Below the pieces are notes generated by a model. It was not told where the DNA came from. It did not search any database and saw only the letters and a list, made by a program, of their open reading frames with translations. DNA of 64,000 nucleotides from Trichosphaerium sp. ATCC 40318 (lineage: Eukaryota; Discosea; Flabellinia; Trichosidae), in assembly GCA_038496445.1 (NCBI GenBank), contig JALMLS010000540.1, positions 1-64,000 of the forward strand. Reading direction: 5' to 3'. Position numbers and translations under genes: made by a program. Position 1 is the stretch's first letter; the number at the start of each line of letters is the position of its first letter. This document shows positions 55,878 to 64,000 of this stretch, in pieces.

Positions 55878-56137
55878 TAGTTGAGGTGCTATCTCTGTAC
55901 GATGAGTTAGTTTTGCAATACAAGCATTTAAGGAAGACTCCATAATTTAACGAGTTATAAAAATGATTCAATGAACACTTAGTCAAACACAAAGTCTCAC
56001 AAACCAGCCAAGCATTAATACAACAATTCTGTGGTTTATCTTTAATGCTTGCCATAAAACCGTTCACATTTATTTTAAAAAAATCTTGTTTGAGGTTGTT
56101 CTTACCAACTATCCACTATCAGCTAGCATGTTGTTAC
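55878..56137. other. Upstream region of the secreted-protein gene, retrotransposon insertion point
   Basis: The 260 bp between the secreted-protein start and the 5' LTR contain no gene. Confidence 0.5.
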
Positions 56138-56295
56138 TGTAAGGTGGAAATCAATCAGAAGTCAATCTACAGGAATCATATTGACGTTCAACCAATCATT
56201 CACAGAATACCCACTTAATGTACACGGTCCTTAAGACCATAATAAATAGTATACAACAGCTACACAACAACTCTTGACTACCTTACCCTCTTACA
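56138..56295 (+). repeat. 5' LTR
   Basis: 158 bp, TGTAAGGTGG...CTCTTACA, with TG...CA ends. Short LTR. Confidence 0.9.
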
Positions 56296-56297
56296 TT

Positions 56298-56313
56298 TGG
56301 CGACACGCAGCAG
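56298..56313 (+). other. Probable primer-binding site
   Basis: TGGCGACACGCAGCAG begins 2 nt after the 5' LTR. It would pair with a tRNA 3' end. The tRNA was not identified. Confidence 0.55.
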
Positions 56314-56380
56314 TCTTTTGAATTTGAAATAACAGAAGAAAGATTAACAAGTACGAACAAGAATTCTAGATCAATCAACA

Positions 56381-59300
56381 GTGATGACAACAAATAACGG
56401 CGAGATGGATGAGACCTTGAGAGATGACGAAGATAACGAACGGGGGCATACGAGTGTGACGAACCAACAGACAGGCGACGATAGACTACCACCGCATTTG
56501 AACAAAAGTTTAGAACAATTAATTAACGATGGTAGTGAACGCGCTAGGATGAAACAAAATGCACCGACACCGACCTACGGAGAAGAGAGCGATAGCGAGG
56601 ATGCGAGCGATGAGGATGGTGGCGATGATGGCGCTATTGGCGGTTTTACAGAACAGAAAGACGCCCAAGACGAAAACCAACATCAGGGTTTCACGGCTGA
56701 TGAACTTATGGATCAATCATCCCAACTATTTATCGATCAGTTGGAAGTTCGGCGTAAGAAATTGGAGAAACAGATGAGTAGACTGAAGAAACGGATCACC
56801 AAGGAGAAGAAGAAGAGAAAAGCTCCCACGGCAACATCAACGCCAGCGAAAAAACGCAAGACTGGATCCAAAGGACTTGCGGTTTCTTCACCGCTCCCAG
56901 AAGTATTGGTGGCTGATAAAGAACCACCTTCGAGTGATGATAGCTCAGATAACGAGGAAGATAACAGTTCCCAAGTTTCAAAGAAAAAATCAATCACTCG
57001 AAAACGAGAAGTTATTGGTGCAGATATCGATTCAGAGGAATCGAGTGATGAAGAGGTGGAACAACTACCTATGAGACGGCACATGGAAACCATCGATGAG
57101 AGTAGATGCACCAAAACGGAGAGACAGGCGATTTACAACTTCTTACCGCACGGAGTAAAAGGAACGGATGGAAATTGTATTGGCAATGACTGGCACAACT
57201 GCAAAGGGAAGTTAGCAAGTATTGGCAATATCGCTGGATCGTTTCCGAGTTTTGGTGATGGAAAACTGACAACTGTTGCGCTGAATGATTACTTGGTGGG
57301 AGTGCAACATCTTGCGAACGGTTTCAATCTGGGGAAACGTGGTTACATTTTTGCTTTACGAGTCTTGGCCAAAGGGAAGGTTAACGAGCTTCTGAGCGAA
57401 GATAAATACACCTTCGACCCAGTGGCAGCGGTTTTGGCGCTCATTAGAGCATACAGCCCTAGATTGCAACGGAAACAAGCACGTATCCTACTGGAGGACC
57501 TCAAACAGACGAAAGACCAAAACATTGAGGAATATAGAGCGTTAGTAGATAAATACGCTAGATTAGCTCAGGTTTCGCGGAAAAAGCAACACAATGAGTT
57601 CTACAGGGGGTTATTGTCAGTAATCAGGCTCAAATTGGAAGCTAAGTTCGGAGATAATTCAGATAAGTACAACTTTGAGAAAGTACTCAAGTTTATTACG
57701 GAAGTGGAAGAGACGAGGAAAGTTAAAGTATTCGCTAAGGACAGGGACAATCGCAGAGGAGAGAATCAAGAAATTAATGTGATAAGAACTGGAGGAAGAC
57801 CAAAGAAAAGGAAAAGAAATGATGACAACAACCGAGGAAATGAAGAAAGAAGACCGTATAAGAAACAACAGTACGGAGGAGGAAGAACGGACAAGAAGGA
57901 GTACTACCGTAACAACAGAGACGGTCAGGACAGATCTTCTTACAACCCTGCTCGGCGTTATCAAGATAGAAGCAACCGACGTTACTATGAACGCAATCAA
58001 GGATATCAAAGGAATGGAGGAAGAAGAGGAGATAACAACTGGAGAAGGAATGGATTGGAACAGAAGAGCAGAGCTGGAGGCACATGCAGAGATATGGACG
58101 TAGTATGCAGTAGATGTAAGGGATACTTCCATACTGCAAGAGAATGTCCTGTAAGAAGAGAGGATGTATTCGTTGCCGACGATCGTAGGCACTCAAATAA
58201 AAGTATTTGGAGTGGTTCCAACTATAATGTTGTACGTTTTGCTTCTGGTCCTGAGGGTTTTATCAACAGGTTTGAATCACGAGAACAAGCCAAACTCACA
58301 AAGACACAAATACAAAGTATAAATAATATTGTGAATGAGAGACAACCTATCCTCAAATCCAAACGAGACTTTGATGTTCGAGAACGTAAAGGAACATTCA
58401 ACAATGAACTGAAGTACACAAAAGTATTAAATGAAGAGTCGGTGAGTTCAATAGATAAATCTAAGTATAATTTCTCGGTTACTACCACAACGACTAAGGT
58501 GGGTAAAGTAAAAATGATTAAGACAGTACTGGACTCAGGAGCAACGTGCAGTATCATCGATTATAGTTTATTACAAAAATTGGGGAAGCGAGGAAGAATA
58601 TTTAAGGATCATCATCAACCAGTATATACTGCGAACAACACAGAGCTTAACGTAATTGGAACTACGACAGTACCAGTGACGATAGGAACATACAAGAAGA
58701 ATGTGTTATGCTTTGTGGTTAAGAACTTCAGATATCCGCTATTATTGGGAACGAATATGATGAAGAGTTTTGGTTTATCATTATTATTTGATAAAGAAGT
58801 GGTGAGGAATAAGATTGGAGAAGATATCAGAATGTCGTGTACAAGAGAGAGAACAGATATGTCAGATGCGGCAAATGTTATTACAGGTAATCGAATAAAG
58901 ATACCTAAACATTCACAAGTCACATTCTGGGCAAATCTGTCATCACCAGTATCGTTCAAAGAAGGGATAGTAGAATCACACAAAACAGAAGAGTTCGATG
59001 GACATAGTTATTTATTGAAACGATTCGGAATACAACTGGCTCGAACATGTGGTACTGTGATAAAGAAAAGAGCAGTACCCATACAAGTAATGAACATGTC
59101 GAATAAGGCTAAATTCATACCTTCACAATGTAATTTAGCCAAGTTCACGCCATTGACGGATGAAGATGAAGTTTCGGCATTGGATATTGACTATTCAGAG
59201 GAAATAAAGAAGATGAAAACGGAAGCTAAAAACGTGACAAATGAAGACATCGCACGTGCTAAGACGATGTTTAAAATGGAAGGTTCCAAACTCACAGATG

Positions 59301-62300
59301 AACAAAAAGAACAAGCGTATAAATTTATGGCTGGATATATCGATAGATTCACATCAAAACTATCAAAACCAGCTAGAGCTAAAGGGACGAAACACTATAT
59401 AGAAACAGATGGAGCTAAGCCGATTCACATTCCATATAGACCATTAAATCCACACAAAAGAGCTATCGTTAGAGAAGAACTAGAGAAGATGTTAGAACAG
59501 GGAGTGATTCAACCATCTAAATCACAATGGTCGGCTCCAGTAGTTCTAGTTAAGAAAAAAGATGGAACCTGGAGATTTTGCATTGATTATCGTGCTCTAA
59601 ACAAAATCACTAAAAAGGATGTACATCCACTGCCTAGGGTTACAGAGTTATTAGAAGCACTAGCAAGAGCAAAATATTTCAGCCTGTTTGACGCTATCTC
59701 TGGTTATTGGCAGATAATGATGGATAAAGCAAGTCGACCTAAGACAGCATTTGCAACTCCATGGGGATTGTATGAATGGCTGGGGATGCCCTTCGGTTTG
59801 AAAAATGCACAGGCTACGTTCCAAAGGCAAATGAACTTGATGTTGTCCGGACTATTGTGGCAGACGTGCCTCTGTTATGTTGACGATATCATAGTGTTCA
59901 GTCAGAGCTTTGAAGAGCACTTAGTGCATCTTAAGCTCATGTTTGACCGCCTGGAAGAGCATAATGTTATGCTTAAAGCCTCGAAGACTGTGCTTTTTAA
60001 AGATGAGGTAGAGTTCTTGGGTCATGTAGTATCTGCAAACGGAATAGCAACTAACCCAAGGATCATCAAGACTATTGATGAAGCACCGCCTCCTACCAAC
60101 ATCACCGAGCTAGAACGTTTCTTGGGCATCACCGGCTACTACAGACGCTTCGTACCGAATTACGCACAATGGGCACATCCGTTGAATCAACTTAAACGAA
60201 AAGATAGAATATGGAGTTGGACATCAACCGAGCAGAAAGCATACGAGAAATTGAAGGAATTATTGATCTCGCCACCAATCTTACGACATCCGGATTTCAC
60301 ATTACCATTTGAAATCCACGTAGACGCCTCAAAGGTCGCAGCAGGTGCTACATTAGTTCAAAAAGTGGATGGTAAGGAACACGTGGTGGCATACTTCAGC
60401 AAAACCTTCAATGCGGCTCAACAGAACTACTCCACTATCGAGAGAGAGACTTTAGGAATTATTCTAGCGATTAAAGAATTTGCAGGATATATCTCCTTCT
60501 CTCAGTTTAAAATGATTGTTTATACGGACCATAAACCACTGGAATATATCCAGAATCTAACAAATCCAAGAGCCTTGGTGGCATATTGGTTACTTGAATT
60601 ACAGAATTACGATTTCAAACTGGTATATAAACCCGGTAAAAAGCACTTAGATGCTGATGCGCTTACGCGTCCTCCTCTGGCCAGGGTGAGTAACACAACA
60701 AGTACGAATAGAATACAGGATAAAGGTCAGAATCAATTATTTGTACTCACGGACGGGACATATGATGGTACAATAGAAGAAGAGAAAGCAGTAACAAAGA
60801 GAAATGAATTTACGAAATGGAGACCAACTATTAACGAGATGAAAGATAAGTTAGCACCAATAGATTGGAGTGCTGCACAAAGAGAAGATGGAGAAGCGTC
60901 GGCATATATTTTATTTCTTACACAAGGAAGAATACCTCATTGGGTACAGAAGCAATACGGATTCAGGAAGAGCATATTTATAACCAAGGCGAAAGTATTA
61001 CGATACGATGAGAATACACATATTCTTTACCACGTGAATAACAATATATCTCAGATAAACATGGAGAAAAGTCGATTGCAGATATTCGTACCTCAAGCAT
61101 TACAAAACTTCGTGATGAGATCATGTCATGATATGCCATTTGCGGGGCATTTCGGTTTTATTAAGACGTACGATAGAGTGTCACGAAGATTCTATTGGCC
61201 ACAAATGTACTCAGATATAAAAGAGTGGTGTGATTCTTGCAAGAGATGTCAGAAAGCAAAAACACCTCGCCAACCAAAAGGAGGATTTGCTGTTTCTTTC
61301 CCAATATTAGAGCCGATGGAACTAATAGCAATGGATATCGTAGGTCCATTACCTACAACAGCGAGAGGTTACAAATATCTATTGGTGATCACGGATCACT
61401 TCACGAAATGGACTGACGCATATCCATTAGTCAGTCATCACGCTACTGATGTTGCGCTAATCTTTATCAAAGAATTTTGTTTTAGATATGGATTACCTAA
61501 ACAAGTCTTAACAGATCAAGGAAGAGATTTCACGGGTAAGTTCATGAATAGAGTATATGAGACGTTATATATCAAACCATCAAGAACAACAGCATTTCAC
61601 CCTCAGACGGATGGACAAACAGAGAGATTTAATCATACGATAGTAGAAATACTGAAATCATTTGTGAATGAGAACCAGAATGATTGGGATTATTGGATAC
61701 CATACGCTTTATATGCGTATAGAACAGCAATACATCATTCTACAAAGTATTCTCCATTCGCTTTGATGTTCGGTAGAGAACCGAGATTACCTATTGACAT
61801 GATCACGGAGGAGAAAGTTCAGATACCAGATAAATATAACATGTCACATTGGGCGGAGATTTTAGCACATAGGCTAAGACATGCTTATCAAATAGCGAAG
61901 AAACACATATTGAAATCAAAGAAGGATCAGGCACGATATTATAACAAACGGAGACGATGGGTAAACTACAAAGAAGGACAACTAGTATGGTTGAGTGTAC
62001 CGTATAAAAAAGAGAAACACGGTAAATTCACATGTAAATGGAGAGGACCATATGAGATATTAAAACTAGTCGGAAGAAATACGGTACTACTCAAACTACC
62101 TGAAGATAGTCAGATGAGCCGCGTTATAAACGTAGAAAGGATGAAACCATTCATAGACTCCTTTCTAAGACCAGAAGACTATGTAGACGAAAATTATGAG
62201 AAATTTGAAGATGAGGATGGAGAGATACGAGTAGTAGGAGATGAGGATTACATACCCGACAGAAAGAAAGACGACAAAGAGGAAGAAATAAAGAAAGATA

Positions 62301-62659
62301 TTGGAAAAGTAAAAGAAATTGCAGAAAAAATAGAAAAAGGGGGAGTAACATCGACTAATAGAAGAATAACGAGATCAAAGACGGCACACAGAATGGAGCT
62401 ACTAAGAAATATATTGAAAGATATAGCAATAGCAGCTCCTAAATTAACTAAGAAGAAGCTAGAAGAAGGGATAATAGATATAATTGGAAGAGGATCACCA
62501 TACATTAGAGACGGCGTTACACAAAAGAAATTAGTAACGGAAATTGGAAATTGCATATCGAGAGGAGACTTACGAGATTGGCTGGATCAAGTGATAGAAG
62601 AATTTGATGATACGTTTGCATTAGATATAGCATTATCACTTAGTGGAGATCATACTTAG
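56381..62659 (+). CDS. Gag-Pol polyprotein of Ty3/gypsy element, single 2092-aa frame
   Basis: All domains lie in one open frame. The Gag region is Asp/Glu- and Lys-rich at its start. A CCHC zinc knuckle CSRCKGYFHTARECP lies at about residue 576. The protease active site VLDSGATCSIID is at about 717. Reverse transcriptase has RFCIDYRALN (about 1065) and YVDDIIVFS (about 1164). RNase H has HVDASK and YTDHKPLEYI (about 1312-1385). Integrase has an HHCC zinc finger (HDMPFAGH ... CDSCKRC, about 1582-1625) and a DD35E core: MDIVGPL, DQGRDF and TERFNH, with exactly 35 residues between the last D and E. A GPY/F module KWRGPYEIL is at about 1885. No chromodomain is seen. A charged tail of about 180 residues is of unknown role. 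Gag and Pol are not separated by a stop or frameshift. Confidence 0.95.
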   Translation: MMTTNNGEMDETLRDDEDNERGHTSVTNQQTGDDRLPPHLNKSLEQLINDGSERARMKQNAPTPTYGEESDSEDASDEDGGDDGAIGGFTEQKDAQDENQHQGFTADELMDQSSQLFIDQLEVRRKKLEKQMSRLKKRITKEKKKRKAPTATSTPAKKRKTGSKGLAVSSPLPEVLVADKEPPSSDDSSDNEEDNSSQVSKKKSITRKREVIGADIDSEESSDEEVEQLPMRRHMETIDESRCTKTERQAIYNFLPHGVKGTDGNCIGNDWHNCKGKLASIGNIAGSFPSFGDGKLTTVALNDYLVGVQHLANGFNLGKRGYIFALRVLAKGKVNELLSEDKYTFDPVAAVLALIRAYSPRLQRKQARILLEDLKQTKDQNIEEYRALVDKYARLAQVSRKKQHNEFYRGLLSVIRLKLEAKFGDNSDKYNFEKVLKFITEVEETRKVKVFAKDRDNRRGENQEINVIRTGGRPKKRKRNDDNNRGNEERRPYKKQQYGGGRTDKKEYYRNNRDGQDRSSYNPARRYQDRSNRRYYERNQGYQRNGGRRGDNNWRRNGLEQKSRAGGTCRDMDVVCSRCKGYFHTARECPVRREDVFVADDRRHSNKSIWSGSNYNVVRFASGPEGFINRFESREQAKLTKTQIQSINNIVNERQPILKSKRDFDVRERKGTFNNELKYTKVLNEESVSSIDKSKYNFSVTTTTTKVGKVKMIKTVLDSGATCSIIDYSLLQKLGKRGRIFKDHHQPVYTANNTELNVIGTTTVPVTIGTYKKNVLCFVVKNFRYPLLLGTNMMKSFGLSLLFDKEVVRNKIGEDIRMSCTRERTDMSDAANVITGNRIKIPKHSQVTFWANLSSPVSFKEGIVESHKTEEFDGHSYLLKRFGIQLARTCGTVIKKRAVPIQVMNMSNKAKFIPSQCNLAKFTPLTDEDEVSALDIDYSEEIKKMKTEAKNVTNEDIARAKTMFKMEGSKLTDEQKEQAYKFMAGYIDRFTSKLSKPARAKGTKHYIETDGAKPIHIPYRPLNPHKRAIVREELEKMLEQGVIQPSKSQWSAPVVLVKKKDGTWRFCIDYRALNKITKKDVHPLPRVTELLEALARAKYFSLFDAISGYWQIMMDKASRPKTAFATPWGLYEWLGMPFGLKNAQATFQRQMNLMLSGLLWQTCLCYVDDIIVFSQSFEEHLVHLKLMFDRLEEHNVMLKASKTVLFKDEVEFLGHVVSANGIATNPRIIKTIDEAPPPTNITELERFLGITGYYRRFVPNYAQWAHPLNQLKRKDRIWSWTSTEQKAYEKLKELLISPPILRHPDFTLPFEIHVDASKVAAGATLVQKVDGKEHVVAYFSKTFNAAQQNYSTIERETLGIILAIKEFAGYISFSQFKMIVYTDHKPLEYIQNLTNPRALVAYWLLELQNYDFKLVYKPGKKHLDADALTRPPLARVSNTTSTNRIQDKGQNQLFVLTDGTYDGTIEEEKAVTKRNEFTKWRPTINEMKDKLAPIDWSAAQREDGEASAYILFLTQGRIPHWVQKQYGFRKSIFITKAKVLRYDENTHILYHVNNNISQINMEKSRLQIFVPQALQNFVMRSCHDMPFAGHFGFIKTYDRVSRRFYWPQMYSDIKEWCDSCKRCQKAKTPRQPKGGFAVSFPILEPMELIAMDIVGPLPTTARGYKYLLVITDHFTKWTDAYPLVSHHATDVALIFIKEFCFRYGLPKQVLTDQGRDFTGKFMNRVYETLYIKPSRTTAFHPQTDGQTERFNHTIVEILKSFVNENQNDWDYWIPYALYAYRTAIHHSTKYSPFALMFGREPRLPIDMITEEKVQIPDKYNMSHWAEILAHRLRHAYQIAKKHILKSKKDQARYYNKRRRWVNYKEGQLVWLSVPYKKEKHGKFTCKWRGPYEILKLVGRNTVLLKLPEDSQMSRVINVERMKPFIDSFLRPEDYVDENYEKFEDEDGEIRVVGDEDYIPDRKKDDKEEEIKKDIGKVKEIAEKIEKGGVTSTNRRITRSKTAHRMELLRNILKDIAIAAPKLTKKKLEEGIIDIIGRGSPYIRDGVTQKKLVTEIGNCISRGDLRDWLDQVIEEFDDTFALDIALSLSGDHT

Positions 62660-62808
62660 TCGCTAAATTTACCTCCAAGTACATCTTGGTATTCTGGGTT
62701 AAGAAGGTTTCCCTGCGATTAAGGTTAAAGGATTAGAGGATTTGGATTGAAGGATAAGATGACGAAGAAAAGAGAATCAGGATATTTATTATAACATGGA
62801 AGTTATAA

Positions 62809-62823
62809 CTAAAGGAAGGGGGA
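62809..62823 (+). other. Polypurine tract
   Basis: AAAGGAAGGGGGAG lies a few bases before the 3' LTR, the expected plus-strand primer. Confidence 0.7.
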
Positions 62824-62828
62824 GTTCT

Positions 62829-62986
62829 TGTAAGGTGGAAATCAATCAGAAGTCAATCTACAGGAATCATATTGACGTTCAACCAATCATTCACAGAATA
62901 CCCACTTAATGTACACGGTCCTTAAGACCATAATAAATAGTATACAACAGCTACACAACAACTCTTGACTACCTTACCCTCTTACA
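62829..62986 (+). repeat. 3' LTR
   Basis: 158 bp, same sequence as the 5' LTR by eye. Confidence 0.9.
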
Positions 62987-62990
62987 TTAC

Positions 62991-63732
62991 TTCGCACTGA
63001 TTTCTATTGAATGAGGGCTGTTGTATGCGTCATCCACGTTCAAAAAAAAAAATCTTTCCTGACGAGGCTCTGCAGTGATATAAATCATGTTTACCTTATT
63101 GTGTGTAAGGCGAAACTTCCCATCTCGTATTTATTGTACCTCGGAAGTTCTTGTTGGGAAGTTCTTGTTGACTACAACGATGAACTTGCAAGATACTTAT
63201 TTTCTTTACTTGCACTACTTGAAAAAATCAGTGTGAAAACGCAAATTGTTTTTTTTTTTTAACTGTGAGTTTCCTCAATAAAAATTCAAAGAACAGACAT
63301 TGGTAACACGTGTAATGATTTATGGCAAGGCATACGTTATTGTGCAGGCACAGCACATATTCTAAGACAACAAAACTTTAGCTTTGGAGAAAACAGTTTT
63401 GTGTTGATTAGCCTCAGTACCCTAACGCTGTTTTCAATTGGCACCGCACAGTGAATGGATGTGTGATTAATTATCGTAATAATTACCATACCATTTCGCT
63501 TTTGCTGAAAACAAAACCGCCTTGTTGTTGATTGCAGGCTAGTCAAAATGTCGTATACTTATCATTTTAAAATGTACTTTGGGTTTGTGTTTAAGGTTTT
63601 TGTAATAACTTTTGTTGCGTGGACCTTTCAGATACTTCCCTTCCAAGTAAACGCGAGATTATTGTTAGGGTGCAATATCAACCTCATTTGTGTCTTCATT
63701 ACATTTACTCAGACTAAGCATTAGTTTCAACA
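62991..63732. other. Intergenic
   Basis: Short unsupported frames only. Confidence 0.4.
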
Positions 63733-64000
63733 ATGGAGTTCTTAGATTGTGACGTGTGTCTTTATGCTGACACTGACTATACTATAGACCGGTATGAAAC
63801 CTTGTTATGGGAAGCTTCTGTATTCAAGTTTGAAGTGACGGGTATACATTTGTACGTGGTTCTTATTTCAAGACTTTGCCATATTACTGTACACATGTGA
63901 AAAATAACACTGCAATATTTGGCAATAGCAGACAGACTTTGTTGTGTTGATGTCATTTCGTGGAATATCTGGGGTTAATTTACTGATTCAGCATCTGCTA
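63733..64000 (+). CDS. Possible 5' end of a gene running out of the window
   Basis: An ATG at 63733 opens MEFLDCDVCLYADTDYTIDR, ending at a CG/GTATGA donor-like site. Later exons cannot be placed before the window ends. Weak support. Confidence 0.25.

Larger units (their letters stand above)
56138..62986 (+). mobile_element. Complete Ty3/gypsy-type LTR retrotransposon
   Basis: An element of about 6.85 kb has LTRs at 56138-56295 and 62829-62986 that are identical by eye and a single gag-pol frame. It is flanked by a 4-bp target duplication TTAC (56134-56137 and 62987-62990). The domain order PR-RT-RNaseH-IN places it in Ty3/gypsy (Metaviridae-like) rather than Ty1/copia. Identical LTRs and an intact frame point to a recent insertion. 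Confidence 0.93.

Noticed and set aside
56381-62659. Minus-strand frames inside the retrotransposon
   Set aside because: Shadows of the gag-pol frame without motifs.
1-64000. Prokaryotic features (operons, CRISPR arrays, Shine-Dalgarno sites, rho-independent terminators)
   Set aside because: The window is clearly eukaryotic with spliceosomal introns. No spaced repeat array was seen.

Overview
This is nuclear DNA from a single-celled eukaryote, most likely an amoebozoan. It is AT-rich and gene-dense, genes lie on both strands, and almost every gene is cut by short spliceosomal introns (mostly 40-70 nt, donor very often GTACGT, acceptor TAG or CAG). The best lineage hints are a tyrosine-kinase-like kinase with a C-terminal SH2 domain (SHK layout), a Frizzled/Smoothened-like receptor, and many secreted proteins with Pro/Thr stalks. 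The species cannot be named from the sequence alone. All exon joins below were worked out by eye from frame, splice signals and family motifs.

Layout. 1-9 kb: the end of a beta-helix-type repeat protein gene, a tRNA-Arg, an RluA-type pseudouridine synthase, the decapping enzyme DCP2, and a large secreted protein (three C-type lectin domains, a long PPTT-repeat stalk, a Cys-rich segment, a beta-helix-like end). The last part of that gene is an inverted near-copy of the gene at the window start. 9-19 kb: a putative myristoylated protein, a double-hotdog acyl thioesterase, a broken F-box/MORN gene, a tail-anchored protein, a YqcI/YcgG-family protein, an unrecognised basic protein and the kinase-SH2 gene. 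19-31 kb: a GIY-YIG-like protein, an F-box/LRR protein, an alpha/beta hydrolase, small basic proteins, a gene-poor stretch with a dispersed 400-bp repeat, and a secreted stalked protein. 31-39 kb: the Frizzled-like receptor, a coiled-coil BTB(T1) protein, an RRM protein followed by a strong hairpin, and a PPR protein. 39-52 kb: an HMG-box remnant, an RBD-LRR protein, adjacent genes for both complex II membrane anchors (SDHC, SDHD), an EF-hand protein, a MEF2-type MADS protein and V-ATPase subunit D. 52-64 kb: a charged repeat protein, a large secreted protein with an SdrD-B-like domain, and a complete Ty3/gypsy retrotransposon with identical-looking LTRs.

Housekeeping functions (tRNA and rRNA modification, mRNA decapping, respiration, vacuolar acidification) are interspersed with signalling genes and with surface or secreted proteins. 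Several genes look acquired or rearranged: the MORN and GVHTINL-repeat genes resemble families common in giant viruses of amoebae, and the YqcI/YcgG and SdrD-B-like proteins resemble bacterial families.
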